Part shown: in pieces, positions 12,005 through 24,750 of the stretch
Layout of the letters: every line of letters begins with the position of its first letter
How positions within the stretch are numbered: position 1 is the first letter of the stretch
NCBI GenBank assembly: GCA_034359265.1
Contig: CP136891.1
Span: forward strand, 46,492,001 to 46,556,000
DNA from: Canna indica
Taxonomy: Eukaryota; Streptophyta; Magnoliopsida; Zingiberales; Cannaceae
Direction: 5' to 3'
DNA: 64,000 bases
The notes under the pieces: model-generated
Seen by the model: the letters and a program-made list of their open reading frames with translations, nothing else
Told to the model about the DNA's origin: nothing
The model's database searches: none
Made by a program: the position numbers and the translations under genes

Positions 12005-12039
<35 letters not shown>
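12005..12039 (+). repeat. (CT)n microsatellite in the LTR
   Basis: About 17 CT units in the R/U5 region of the 5' LTR. The same repeat, extended by a CA run, is present in the 3' LTR remnant at 14095-14141. Confidence 0.95.
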
Positions 12040-12041
<2 letters not shown>

Positions 12042-12125
12042 CCCATTCTGGAATCAACAGGATAGGTGATCCTACCCCTTCAAATCGTCCTCAAACGAGG
12101 GCCTATACGCGCGGACGTAACAAAC

Positions 12126-12137
12126 TGGTATCAGAGC
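12126..12137 (+). other. Primer binding site (tRNA-Met type)
   Basis: TGGTATCAGAGC matches the canonical plant tRNA-Met primer binding site and follows the LTR end TAACA at 12122. Confidence 0.9.
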
Positions 12138-12143
12138 TACCAA

Positions 12144-13205
12144 TGGGGGAAAACTTCCAAAACCAAGTGCTGGAAATCCTCAAGGGTGTGACTGAATCAC
12201 AAGCACGACTGGAAGCACGACAGGAAGCTGAACGGGAGAAAATGATGCTACAACTCGCAGCACTCTCAAAAGAAGTCGAGGCGCTGCGATCCTTTCCATG
12301 CATCGAAGGAGGCAACATCAACAATCTACCACCAAGAGAAGGTCCCTTTGCTGCACCCGAAGGCAACAGCCTTCTCGGACGACATCCAACAGCCCCATGA
12401 TGAACAATCAATGGGAAGATACTAGTGGCAGAGGTGCGATTCTATACCGCCGCAATCTTCGCTTTGATTTTTCATGCTATGACCCCTCTGAGGACCCTCT
12501 ACCTTGGCTAGCTCGCTGTGAGCATTTCTTTCACCTCAACCGAATTCGCGACGACTCAAAGGTGGATATTGCGGCCTACCATATGACGAAGGACGCCGAA
12601 TTTTGGGTACTCAAACTCATGACCGACTTCCCTCGCATCACATGGCTTGACTTCCAAGAACACTGCCACATAAGGTTTGGGCCTCCCAATCGAGGAAACA
12701 AACTTGGGGAGCTCGCCAGCCTCCATCAAAATAGATCTGTCAACGCCTATCAACGACAATTTCAAATGCCCCTCTCCTGTACTGGCCCGTTCACACCAAC
12801 TCAGGAGGTGGAATTGTTCCTCCGCGAACTCCAGTGCAACCTAAGGGTAATGGTCCCCGCCTTGAACCCTATGGACCTCTCCGAGACCATGAAACTTGCT
12901 CATCTTTACAAACAGGCAGCTTGGAACCAAGAACCGGATCGGGCATCCTTTGCTCACACTTCACACCCGCCCGTGTTCCCTGCTCGTGCACACCGCCCGC
13001 CCCTTCTTCTCGGTCGCCTGCTGCTTCCAACAGCCAGATCTAGCAACCACACATCCCCAGGCGTTCCTGTCGATAACCGCCAGCCAGCTGTTCGCTGGCT
13101 GTCCAATTGGGAAAAAGCATTTAGACACGAGCAGCCGGGCTCTGTTTTCACTGTGACAAGCTTTGGTCACCCGAACACAAATGTAGCCACCTTTATATCT
13201 TAGAG
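12144..13205 (+). pseudogene. Gag of the second Ty3 element, frameshifted
   Basis: The ATG at 12144 opens an N-terminal coiled-coil-like stretch (VLEILKGVTESQARLEARQE). A frameshift near 12350-12400 moves the main gag domain into another frame, where FDFSCYDPSEDPLPWLARCE, YHMTKDAEFWVL and LFLRELQCNLR (about 12460-12850) match Retrotrans_gag. The gag domain ends about 12935 and is followed by a Pro/His-rich stretch. The frameshift means no full product. Confidence 0.82.
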
Positions 13206-14093
13206 GTGACACCGAATGAGGCTCGCAACGCACCAGAAGAGGCCAACGATCTCGCTGCCGATGATGCTGACCCGCCAGCCATCTCTTTGATGGCCCTTGA
13301 AGGCACCCCCAACCCCCGCACCATGCAACTTGCGGGCACAGCGGACGGCCTTCCTGTTCGCATCCTGTTGGATTCAGGAAGCACCCACAACTTCATCTCC
13401 GCTTCCGTCGTCGATCGATTGCAGCTTCCTATCACTCCTTGTAGCAGCCTTTCAATGGTCATTGCTTATGGCGATCGTCTTCGCAGCACCGGCCAGTGCA
13501 GCGCTGTCAAAATGCAAATCGACACCGAAGTCATTACAACTGATTTCTTTGTTCTCCCATTAAGCAGCTTTGACGCACCTCGAGCCCCGTCGTTTGGGAT
13601 TTTGTGCAGCTTACAATCTCCTTCTTCCAGCATCACCACAAAGTCCTCTTAAATGGGCTACATCGTGAACAAAACTCAAAATCATCACTTGTTACTGCTG
13701 CCCTAGTTCATCAACCAGACCCAAGAGCCTCATGGTCTGCCGCCTCTCCATCCAGCCGACCATCGCATCCGGTTGCTGCCCAACACGGCCCCAATCTCTG
13801 TTTGACCATATCGATACCCCTATCACCAAAAAGATGAGTTGGAGCGTCAATGTATGGAGATGCTGCGAAAAGGTATCATTCGCCTTAGTCAATCTCCATT
13901 TTCAGCCCCTGTGCTTGTCAAAAAAAGGACGAGACTTGGTGTTTTTGTGTCGACTACCGGACCGGGCACTAAATGCGGTAACAATCAAAGACAAATATCC
14001 TATTCCTCACATTGATGAATTACTCGATGAACTCCATGGGGCATGCATCTTCTCAAAACTCGACATCCGCTCAGGTTATCATCAAATTCGCAT
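13206..14093 (+). pseudogene. Protease and partial reverse transcriptase of the second Ty3 element
   Basis: The protease active site reads ILLDSGSTHNFISA at about 13362-13403. An inter-domain segment continues to 13650, and RT motifs follow in changing frames: a [15 protein letters not shown] segment near 13850, then [19 protein letters not shown] and [15 protein letters not shown] (13979-14093). The frame ends abruptly in a microsatellite, so the catalytic YXDD box and everything after it are absent. Confidence 0.85.
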
Positions 14094-14094
14094 G

Positions 14095-14145
<51 letters not shown>

Positions 14146-14234
14146 CCCCTCCACCCATTCTGGAATCAACACGATAGGTGATCCTACCCCTTCAAATCGT
14201 CCTCAAAAGAGGGCCTATGCGCGCGGACATAACA
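14094..14234 (+). repeat. 3' LTR remnant with (CT)n(CA)n
   Basis: CT units to about 14122, then CA units to about 14141, then about 95 bp nearly identical to the end of the 5' LTR (GATAGGTGATCCTACCCC and GAGGGCCTATGCGCG), ending GACATAACA. Confidence 0.88.
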
Positions 14235-14544
14235 ATATCACTATCACATAACGATAAATATAACATATTCATATATTTCATCGAACAGCAAAGTGCAGGT
14301 TCAAAACAAAAATTATATCATACGCAAAATTAGAAAGACAACTATGAACAAACCAACATCAGCAGACCCAACAAAAGAGTCAGCACCATCTCATTAACTT
14401 TGCTGAAAAATTATTCATACTTTCTCTACTCTCATGTTGGAAATTATATATGGCACATTCACAGCCCAAAGCCCACTGAAGTATAAAACCACAAGTACAA
14501 AAATCTAGTCTAATACTTACACCAAACGAAGCCAAGGGAAGGGA

Positions 14545-17500
14545 TCAAGGTGCTTTCGTAGTACTTGGAGCCTCTTTTTTCTTTATATTCCTCCATTTGT
14601 CTTTTAGGTCTACAGGTTGACGAGTCCTATGAAACACATGGGAACCATATTCCAATATATTAACCCATGGGATATGGCCATTGGATTTTTCACCAAATCT
14701 ATGGACTGCCTCCTGCACAAGCAAAAGCATTGTTAAATGACAACATGAGAATTATCTTAATGAAACACAAAGCAAATATGGCTTAAAAATTAGGTAAAAT
14801 GGTCCTCTAAACGAATTACAAAACCACAAAAATTTTCTTCCAAGCCAAAAGAGTCCATTTAAATGATTATATAAATTCATGGTCTAGAACATTAGATTTG
14901 TCCAACGTTAAACATTGAGTTGTCTATTAATAACGTAAGAACTTTATAGCATCAAATGCCAATACTTTTCTATTCATGATCATATTGATTGTCTGATTAA
15001 ATTGTCTAGTCCAACAGGAATAAGAAAAAAAAATAACCTTTAGAAAATCTTCCTCCTCCACGGTCCAAGGGAGATTGTTTCGCCTAAGACCAGGAATTAT
15101 CGAATTGGAGCTGCAAAATAGGAGGATAAAAGCATTCACTTTCAAAAAACAGCAATTGGTATGAAATAAGTACTTCAAGACAATTCTGAAAAAACTTACT
15201 ATTAGATAAAAGAAATTACATTAAACTTCGGAATTTGAAATGACTAAAAGAGGAAAAGAAATAATGTATACTTATTTGGAACAATTTTTCTGGATCAATC
15301 TCTTTCTCAAGGAGACTAAGCCATCTAGACAATCAAAACACAATGTCCATTGACTCATTAATAGCTCAATCTAAAAGCTGATGAGTGAAGGCTGAACAAT
15401 TATTATAGGTTGAAAGAAAGCTTCTAAGAAAAAGCTACACCCGACAATAATAAACAACCTTCATAATTAAAAAAAATCAACTACTTTGACCTTACCATCA
15501 TCTAAATAGCAATAAATGATTAGTTTATATAACTTTTCACAAGAGAGTGGTGAAACAAGAAAGAGCACAAGGCTAAAGACATTAAAATCCAAATATGTAA
15601 GATGGAAATAGGTGTTAAATAACTCTAGTTTCCATCAACATATCTTTCTGAACGGTAATTTAAGAGGGCAAAAATCCCTGCCAAACCCAAACGATATGGA
15701 GATAAAACTTAATTAGCTTAAGCTACTACATCTAGAGCTTACACATGATCTACCAAATAGTTGGATGATAGTTCCACTTAAGGATATTTACTTAATAAAA
15801 AGTTTGATCAAATTTCTTGGTTTTATTGCTGGTACTTTGAAAGATAGAAACTCAAACCATCAAATAATTCAAAATTGGAAAAGGTACATCTTATCTGGAT
15901 CAATAAATTCCCAATTCAATGCTTTAGTAACATTCTAGAATCACAATTTTATATGACATTTCATATCCATGTTTCCTTTAACTGAACCATGTGTTGTATT
16001 TTAAAACTGAATTAACCTTTACAACCAGGAAAATATCATAATGAACATCCTTATCATAAGTATCCCAAATAGTTTGTATGGTCATATGAGATTCACAAGA
16101 TTTCTCAAGCATCCTTCAAGGGAGAGTAATGCTTACCAAAAAACTTAGGATTCCCCTAGAATGTCATAATGTAGTAGCTTAAGATTTCTCAAGCAACCAT
16201 TTTTTTGTTGGCCATCAGCCTGGTGCCAGAATTTGGTAGTCAAGTATTATATTCTATTCTCATGTCTTAACTAGGGCCAAAATTAGACTCAAATGAATTT
16301 GGTAGTCAAGTACAGCAGGTGACAGTTAACCTTTTGAAAAGAGAAAACTTTGATGAGAAGCTGATGAGGTTTTAATGGAAGATCTCATAATGTCATTTGC
16401 TGATTTATAGTAACAAAACATTGATATAGAGGTGATTTACTTGCAAACACTCTCTTCTTTTATATCTATTAAAAATACCAGAAATGATGAGACAAACAAA
16501 TCTAATTCCCAACAATATCTATGACAACCCAAACTATTTTGATAGACCTCCTAACTTGGCAGTCATCAACCACTAGCTCAAAACACTTAACCCCAAGTAA
16601 ACATTAGTGGACCAACCAAGGCTTATGTACCAACGCACTTAATCATGAATGAATTAGAGTTAATTGTTGGAACAAACTCCAATAATTTTGTGTTAAGAAT
16701 TTTGACAAGAAAAAATAGAATATGACAAGAATCACCATTAATATAGGTTTTGTTCAAGTTTGCTTAGGTGTTTAACATATCAAATTTAGCACAAGGGTTT
16801 ACTAGTTAGTGTAAACAAGAGCCACAAAAGAAAATTGTTGTGTAGAAAAAGTTGATAATGATTTTCTCGTTCACCATTATTTACTCATTTTCATACAGAA
16901 TGTCATCTTATACTTTCAGTATCTATTCTACAAAGTCTTTGGTCCTTTTCTTGAGTCTATATGATTATTAAGGGACCAAAGTGGATATAGTTCAAAGTGA
17001 GTTAAATTTTCTTCTAATTTGTTCTCTATCTCTCTTGGAAAATGTTTTCTTCTTAAATTGAAGAGAACCCTCAGTTCCAATAACAATAAGATCCTTAATT
17101 AAAGGTTTTGTATCTTAATCTGGTTATCTAAATTTGAATCTGACATATACTAACGAAAAAAAATCAGAAAATTATAATAAGTGTAACTTAAATACTTACT
17201 AACGTTTGGTGCGAAATTTAGACCTACGAGGCTTGCCCAGTGAAAACTTGTTGCCCCCAAGGTTATGAAGTACCACTTCATCTTGTTCTTGTTTATTCTC
17301 ATTCTTTTCACTTGATGATTCCTTGCTGGATGATTCGTTGATGATAGGAGAATGGTCTTCTTCCTTCTCATACATAAATTGTTCAATAGGTGGGTTTTCA
17401 TTATCACCTTGCACAACATTGTGACCATCTTTAGCATGACAGGAATCCTCCTTGCAAGCTAAGTGAACATATCTACAGTGTTCTACCAGTTGCTGGTGCT

Positions 17501-20500
17501 CAACAATACCAACTTGTTCACCATTGTTATGTGAAACAATCTCCTCATTTGTGGGGTCTGCATTAGAACAATGGGTGGCAGATAAAACTTCATTTACAAC
17601 CTTACCATCATTTACCTCAACTAAACAATGAGAAGTATGGAAGATCCTTTCATTTCCAAGAGCTTGTCCTTCTCTAAAGGGAGATTTGCAAACGTCACCA
17701 GATTGTGCAACTTCTAATTGATGAGTTTGTTCATTGTCAACTTTCAAACTCTTATTTAGCTTATCCCTTGTAAATTGACATGAGTGTGCATTTTGTTCAC
17801 CACATGGGTCATTTCTCATTGCAATTCCTTCAGTCACATCACAAAATGATGACCACTTACTTTGATGGTCGAGAACACAATCCCTACCAGTGAAAGCAGA
17901 AAGGAATTTGCTTGCTTGAAAGAAATTTTGCATTGCTTTTCTGTATTCAACAGCAGCTCTTGCAAATGTACAGAAAGGGCAGAAGAAAAGGCTTGACGTA
18001 TTGAACTTTGGCGAAGACGCTAAACAAGTTTCATGAATACATATCACACAATCAGTACTATTGCAAGTCAACATTTCACCTCCTTTATTGCACTTTATAC
18101 ATAACCCTCTTTCTATACAATCTTCTATTGCATAATGATTATTGATATTAGCTTGGCAGCTCAAATGACAGTGTTTCTCACTAGCAAAGGTGTCCACATC
18201 TGTGTCCGCATTAGAAGGCATATCACATAAGTCATCAACATCTCCTACCATATCTGGTGTAACACTAATCTGAACATTTAAAGGGTCCTTCTCATTCAAA
18301 GCATTAGGCAAATATTGTCCATCACCAGAAGCATCATTTTGCACAATTATATTACCATTAGCATGAAGTGATTGTTGAATTTGAAAATTACCAGCTTTGA
18401 TGTTTTCTTGATCAGATTCCTCATGCATGGAACCCTGTTGATTAGCCTGAAGATCAAGAGCTCTGGTGCTTACAGTTTCAGCATATTCATCATTTTTCTT
18501 AAATAAATGATTCATTGATTCTGAAAAATCTTTATTAATTGACTGTAAATGATACTGTTCAGTGCTTAACTTGGTCCCTTTTGACCTTTCAGTCTCAGTA
18601 AAACCATCAATTCTTTCTTCATTGACTCCATTATTCAGATCACCTCTTTTTAACAATGTGGCAAGGCCAAAAACATTCTGCTTCAAAAACTGCTGATTGG
18701 ATCTAGGGTCATTTTCTTGTTCTGGTCCAATGCAATTACCAGGCGCGAGGGCAGTAGGGTTATCCACCCTTTGAGATGTAGCATTATCAATATTGCACCG
18801 AGGATAAACACCTTCCCTCTGTACTGGAAAGCCAAAGTCCTCAAACAATGACAAGAGAGCTGGGCAATTTCCTTGTACAATGGCTTCCTTTATCTAACAT
18901 AAATAAACACACTATAATATATTTTGTAGATAGATTTCTTTAGCACTTTGATACATAATAACTTCCACAAACCTTGTCCAAAGAAGATTTGGGTAATGAA
19001 TTCCGCTTTTCAACAATAAACTCTTGAAGGTCAGGAGTGAGCAGGTTTACAGAGTCCTTTTCAAGATTAAACAATCTTGCTTCCTGACAAAACTGCACCA
19101 ACAGTAACCAGTCACGTTCCACACTTACAAACAATACCAGACAAAATTAAATCAAAAGCTGCCAAATAACAATGAAGAGTTAGCAATATCAAGATTTTAA
19201 AATGTGTATAACCAGTAGTGCATTAGATTAACTAATTGTCTAAATAAACAAAAACTAATCTGAGACAAAAATACGAAAAAAGAAAGATAAAAGAACAACC
19301 CTGTGCACAAGGTTTTCCTAGTTCAGAGTTTAGGGAGGGTAAATGGTGTATTTATTGCACTCAATTGATGTTATTTGCTGCATTTCATTTGTAGCTATTT
19401 GTTGCAAACTAGACAAACTAATTATTTACATTTGAATATTTCTCCATGAAGTAAACCCACTAACTGGAAGCGAAATAGTAGTCCACGTCTTTATGAAGCA
19501 AATCCTCTTATGATACAGATCAATAAGAGAAGGCTTGCCTTCAATTGGTCCATTGGTTTCTGAATGTCAGATATATATTTCTCCAAAAATTATGTTTTTT
19601 CACATTTCATCTTCTAAATTGTAAGGACATTTGCAGCTTGGCTGTATCGAATTAAATAACCATTTTCAATTGCATTACGGGTAATTATGATAAACTTTCT
19701 TGGGCTATGAAGAAATTCCTCATTATAACCACCACCAGGGAAAGGCGCTTGGACCACAATTAAAAATTAAATGGTCAAGGAGAATGATATAATAAACCCA
19801 TTGTTCTACAAATTAGGTATAGAAGCATTAGTCAAAAACTCCACATAGAGATTTAGAGATTAAAACAGTTGCATAGAAAATAAGAAGCAACATGAATGCA
19901 AGCAAGTTCTACGAAAGTGAAAAGACTTTTTTTTCTTTAATACGAACATTTCTCGAGTCCATATTGGGTTTATTATGAAAGTACTTTAAATTTGGTCCAT
20001 AAATATTTGGTTTCTTTAAATAATTTTGGTAGTTATTAAAAGGGCGAGCAAATAACTGAATAGAGTCAATACATCCCTCTGAGGTGAGAATAATAGAGCC
20101 ACCTTCAAACCATTGCATATTAATTTGTTTTGTCAAACTAGAAGTTAGTATATAAAGTTGATCTCAAAATCAATCAAACTAGTGCAACCGAACAGCTAAT
20201 GAAGATAAGGCTCAACGTTTCACCCAAAACAAACAAAAAAGATATTCCCCAAGTTGACAATTTGGTACAACAGCATGCTACAGGTACCACCAAAGAGAAG
20301 CGGAAAGCTCCTGTCATTTTTACACAAATAGCAAAATTAACCTTTCTTTTTGTCCGAAAAAAAGGGGGGTGATAAAAGCAATTCGAAGGCAACATGAATA
20401 CAAAGAAATCAAAAAACATAGAAACATCTCCAGGCAAATCATGCATTCACATCTAACAGAAAATCCTCCAGTGCGAAAATTGTGATACATCATTAAAGGG

Positions 20501-21161
20501 AAAGCAGAAAACATAGAAACATACCTTCCCGAGGACTTCCTCACATGATTGGCTGACATCGATTCCGATGGTAGATGCCAAATCGGAAGGTCCCTCCCCT
20601 CGACCCATGCCCACAAGTTCCTCCAAGATCCTCAAAGCTACCCGTTCCCGCAGTGACCTGGGAGCACTAGTTTTGAAGTCCGGATAACTGTGGATCAAAG
20701 CTGCAAAAGAGGGGGGAAATGAAGAGAATAGTCAGCCCTGACATTTGAGCGGAACGGCGTCCTGAATATTGCAGATCAAGGTAACCTTCAAGGTCGCGAA
20801 CGTCAACTTGCTTGCAGTCCACTAGGGATTCGATGACCCAAGACCATGCGAGAGAAGTCGAAGAAGACATAGCGGGTAAAGAAAAGGCTCCTGGAGAAGA
20901 ATCCGAAGGGGGAGCGACCTCCGTGGAAGGCGGTAGAGGAGTTGCGACCTCTGTCGAAGGTGGGAGAGGGGCGGCGGCAGCAACGACCTTCGGCGAAGGT
21001 GGATGAGGGGTAAATTTATCCGGCGGAGGGATGGCAACCTCTGGAGGAGACGGAATATGGGTGGAGGCATCGGGAGAAATCGGCGGGGGAATGAGGGCCT
21101 CCGGCGAAGGCGCCATAGGGGTCGGGAGCGGCGAAGCAAAAGGTGGTTCTTCCCTGGTCAT
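14545..21161 (-). CDS. PHD-like zinc finger plus TRF-like Myb nuclear protein (six exons)
   Basis: Proposed exons on the minus strand: 21161-20786, 20700-20525, 19092-18973, 18893-17200, 15110-15038, 14712-14545. All five introns are GT-AG, phases agree, and the sum is 2607 nt (868 residues plus TGA). Residues 1-85 are Pro/Ser-rich. About residues 486-532 form a PHD-like finger (CIKCNKGGEMLTC ... FFCPFC). The C-terminus (about 803-860) is a Myb domain, LPWTVEEEDFLKEAVHRFG split across an intron, ending in VDLKDKWRN, the recognition-helix signature of plant telomere-repeat/TRF-like Myb proteins. From the family, a nuclear DNA- or chromatin-binding role is likely; target and partners are unknown. 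The middle is low-complexity and probably disordered. Exon 1 uses a GTTACC donor, the least certain junction. No stop or frameshift is visible, unlike every neighbour. Confidence 0.85.
15111..17199 (-). other. Large intron 4 of the PHD/Myb gene
   Basis: A 2.1 kb intron with donor GTAAGT and acceptor TTTTGCAG, separating the finger-containing exon from the Myb exons. No transposon coding sequence or clear terminal repeats were seen in it. Confidence 0.75.
19093..20524 (-). other. Intron 2 of the PHD/Myb gene
   Basis: A 1.4 kb intron (donor GTATGT, acceptor GTGCAG). Nothing else recognised. A small unrecognised exon here cannot be excluded, but the phases already fit without one. Confidence 0.65.
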
Positions 21162-21356
21162 GATCGATACATCGATTCTTGGGGAAGTAGCGAAGTAGGG
21201 TCTTGACTTTAACAATATATTAGAACTAAACATAAAGATTAATCTTGTAATATATATATATATTATATATAACATTCACCTCAGCCACGACTTCTCCTAT
21301 GAAAGTTTATTGGCATGATATTTTCTCAATTTTTAAATTTTTTTAGAATTTTTACA

Positions 21357-21870
21357 TGATTTTAAATGCATAGGCGATTCCTAAATATTTAATGCTGCTT
21401 TATTTGAAATTTTAACAGGATTTTAAATGCATAGGCGATTCCTTAATTATTTAATGTTGCCTTATTTGATGGAAATAAAAAAAGGCAGTAGTCTTTATTT
21501 CTTTATTATTTGGGATTTTTTTTTTAAAATGTCCGGGTGATTTCTTAATATTTAATGCTGCCTTATTAGATGGAAATAAAAAATGCAGCAGTTTTTACTT
21601 CTTTATTTGACGTGGCATTTTCTCAATTTTTAGGTTTTTTAGAAATTTTTACATGATTCTAAATGTATAGGCGATTCCTTAATATTTAATGATGCTTACT
21701 TAAAAATTTTACTGGATTTTAAATGCATAGGTGAATAGGTGATTCCTTAATATTTAATGCTGTCTTATTTGATGGAAATAAAAAAGTAGCAATTTTTGCT
21801 TCTTTATTTACGAATAAAAGAAAATGACATTGAATGAATTTTTTTAATGAACAGGTGATTCCTGTTTTAC
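21357..21870 (+). repeat. Degenerate AT-rich tandem repeat, about six copies
   Basis: Copies of a 60-100 bp unit containing TAAATGCATAGGCGATTCC, TTAATATTTAATGCTGCC and GATGGAAATAAAAAA recur at about 21361, 21421, 21537, 21658, 21717 and 21841. The same motifs reappear beyond the LINE at 33960-34340, so the LINE landed in this repeat family. Confidence 0.8.
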
Positions 21871-22094
21871 TTGATTCGAATTTTATTTTCAATGCATGCA
21901 AAATAATGTAATTAAATTCAAATTGATTTAATTTGCGACGGCCGATTTAAACCATTGTTTAATTTCTTTTTTTGTTTCAATTAGTAATAGTAGCATTTAT
22001 ACGTAATTTATTGCAATCGGCAGTAATTTATTTCCATTGCTAATTGCTAATTGCTTTAATTTATGGTTGCCGATTTAAATCATTATTTTTTTTT

Positions 22095-22323
22095 ACAAGA
22101 ACAAAACAAAAAAAAGGAAAAATTATTCAGCCGAAGTTGATTACACTAGAGAGATCAAATCAAGGGGTCACTCCTTGGTCCGGACGAAATTTTGCTGCTT
22201 GAGCTTCGAACTTTTGACCAGCCAATCAGCTGCTTGGTTATAGTCACACGTAATGAACTGAAATTTGACATCCACAAGCTTGCCTGCAAGAATCCTAATA
22301 TCAGAAATTATGTGTTTAATCTT
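22095..22323 (-). other. LINE 3' UTR
   Basis: Non-coding segment between the RNase H stop and the poly(A). Its last bases before the A run are purine/T-rich (GTTTTGTTCTTGT). Confidence 0.6.
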
Positions 22324-23040
22324 TTAAAAAATAGTTGATTGTTTATTATATATATCAATTACAGAGGCAAAATCACTCTCAATGACAACTTTCTCAAAAT
22401 TATGCTTCCAAGCATGATTTAATGCTTCTTTAATTGCTAAGGTTTCATTTATAAGAACAGAACAGTTAAAGTTAAAGAAATCAGCAACCACAAAACATAT
22501 GCTCAAATCATTCCTACCAATAAAAGCATAAAATCCAATATGCAAATTACTATCAGAAGCATCATCAGTGTTATATTTAACTCAGCCCAGTGAAGGCAAT
22601 TTCCAGCTAACACACTCCTGGGAAGATTTATTACTAAAGTTGCCCTCAGATTTATCAATGTGCGAGTTCTCAACATAGTGAGTTGTTAGGGCCAATGTAC
22701 TTGAGAAAATGGACTCGATGTGAGGGTTAATATTCTTAAAAACAACACTATTCCTAGCCATCCAAAGAGAATAGATAGCATTCAAACAAAGCGCCAAAGC
22801 AGGAGAATCATACTTACCTCCTCCTAGATTGGACACTCCATTTAAGCTAACTAAACTTAAAACTGATTTTATTCCAGCAAACCTTCCTTCAATCAATTCC
22901 CAAAGGGCCCTAGCTACCTCACAATCAAGGAATAGGTGAGAACTAGTTTTCTGATGGCTGCCGCAAAGGGCGCAACCTTGGGAATTGACCATCCCAAATC
23001 TAAATAGTCTCTCAAAAGTAGGGAGACGATTATGCATTGT
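22324..23040 (-). pseudogene. LINE ORF2 C-terminal part: zf-RVT zinc finger and RNase H
   Basis: Continues ORF2 after the solo LTR. HNRLPTFERLF then CALCGSHQKTSSHLFLDC (about 23030-22920) is the zf-RVT motif with its Cys/His ligands intact. After a stop at 22584-22582, standing where Trp is expected before VKYNTDDAS, comes an RNase H (RVT_3) segment with ETLAIKEALNHAW and VVIESD (22565-22324). This would remove RNA during target-primed reverse transcription. Confidence 0.88.
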
Positions 23041-23879
23041 TGTCACACCCCAAACTCAATATGATCGGTCATGATACGCCGCGTACCCCGAAACCTAACC
23101 CAACTCAAACAAAACAACAATAACCTGAACAATGGAAGATTTTTTTTTGAAAAGAATAGACATGACACCACGAACCAAACCAAACCAAAACTCAATATGA
23201 ACACATTGAACAAGTTATTAAAAAGGAGTTCAAATAAATAAACAAGACTCCCCAAATAAAATAAAGTGCGGAAACCACAACCCGAGTCAACATGACTCAA
23301 CAACTCAAAGAGACACTAAAATGACTCAGGTATCCTCCTTGATCACGACATGTCATGAGACCCGCTGCCCTGCCATCACCAGCCGCGCTATTGCACCCCG
23401 GTACCTCTCTGATCTAACTCAGGTGCTGAAAAATAACATAAATGAGGGGTAAGTCCAACTAGGACTTAGTGAGTAGATCAGTCCTCAATTCATCAAATCA
23501 ATCATCATGCATAAAAACACAATATAACCGATATAAATAATGTAACAACAACATCAGAAGAAATCAGCAATAATATATCCATAGCTCTATGCATGAAATT
23601 AACATTCGTCAACAAGTATAAAAATATTTTTTTTTAAAAATGATGGACAAACATCAATAACACATCCGCTACCCTACTCATATCCACAACAATAAGTAGA
23701 AGCATCCATCAATAGTTATAAACATATCGACAATAATAAAATAGGATGAATGCAACACCTCAATCATATGCATGCAATGCAACACCCCAATCATATGCAT
23801 GCTCTTCGAATCTGTCGGTCCCACATTGCTACATAGGGTAGGTAGATGGGTGGCCGCCGAACTACCACTCAGCTCAGTG

Positions 23880-24085
23880 CCATCTCTTTGGGGCATGCCC
23901 TCCCCTCACCGACACTGGTTCTTCCGAGCTGGCTTGTTGGGGCATATGTTCCCCTCACCTGCTCGGGTCTCCGAATTATCTCTTTGGGGTATGATCTCCC
24001 CTCACCAGTCGGACTTCCGAAATAAGGCAAACCCTATCTCTTTGGGGCATACCCTCCCCTCACCAGCGAGGCTTCCGAGAAATGC
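23880..24085 (+). repeat. Imperfect tandem repeat in the solo LTR, about four copies
   Basis: Units of about 50-65 bp containing CTCTTTGGGGCAT, CCCTCCCCTCACC and CTTCCGA. The 55204-58014 solo LTR has a different tandem repeat in a comparable location. Confidence 0.75.
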
Positions 24086-24750
24086 AACAAGCACATCACA
24101 ACACCATACACGCAAGTATATAAGTATGAACAATATATGCTATCAATAAGTAATAAAAGGTATGTTAAGTGCATACCTCATCCTCAACCTCCTCCTGTTA
24201 CACATCACAATCACATACCGATATATATGTATAAATAATACTCATAAATCATGAATGCTCAACACAAATAAACAATCATAAAATATAATTATAGCACTAT
24301 AAGAAAAGATGCACATGTATCAAGAAAGCAGTGCAAAAAGAAACTCCAACTATAAATCGATGAACTGGAACATGATAAAACAACTTATCATAGAAATCAC
24401 TGATCTAGGATAAAATTCACCTCATTAACTACTATATCCATGAATCATCTCAGATTGAATCATAAAAATATATAAAATATGATTTTTCAGCTTGGCACGC
24501 AAAATGAGGCGACACTCGGCTACTTTTTTCAAAATTCGAAGGTCTGATGGTGAAACAAACCTCACCAATGAATCTGGAACGTCGATTAGGTGAAAATTCA
24601 TATTTAACATGAATATTTTTGCTAACTTTAAAGCCTCCAAATAATTATTTAGAATAATGGAAGAAATATCTTAATTTATTTAATAAACCACTGTTACGAA
24701 TAAATATAACGGTGTTACAATCAATAAACCAGTAATGAAATATCAGACCT

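Larger units (their letters stand above)
11640..14234 (+). mobile_element. Internally deleted Ty3/gypsy element
   Basis: A 5' LTR ends at TAACA (12122), three bases before a perfect primer binding site. Gag, protease and the first half of RT follow. At 14093 the coding sequence jumps straight into a CT/CA microsatellite and the last 100 or so bases of the LTR (14094-14234), so RNase H, integrase and most of the 3' LTR are missing. The LTR end segment recurs with few differences (CACCCATTCTGGAATCAAC near 12041 and 14152). TATCACTATCACA occurs just outside both presumed ends (11620-11632 and 14236-14248), longer than a normal TSD. The left limit given is approximate. Confidence 0.75.

Noticed and set aside
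11954..12110. N-terminal extension of the second Ty3 gag frame through the (CT)n tract
   Set aside because: It lies in the LTR and leader, upstream of the primer binding site; gag is better started at 12144.
20812..21206. Plus-strand ORFs rich in Gly and Glu
   Set aside because: Antisense shadow of the proline-rich first exon of the PHD/Myb gene.
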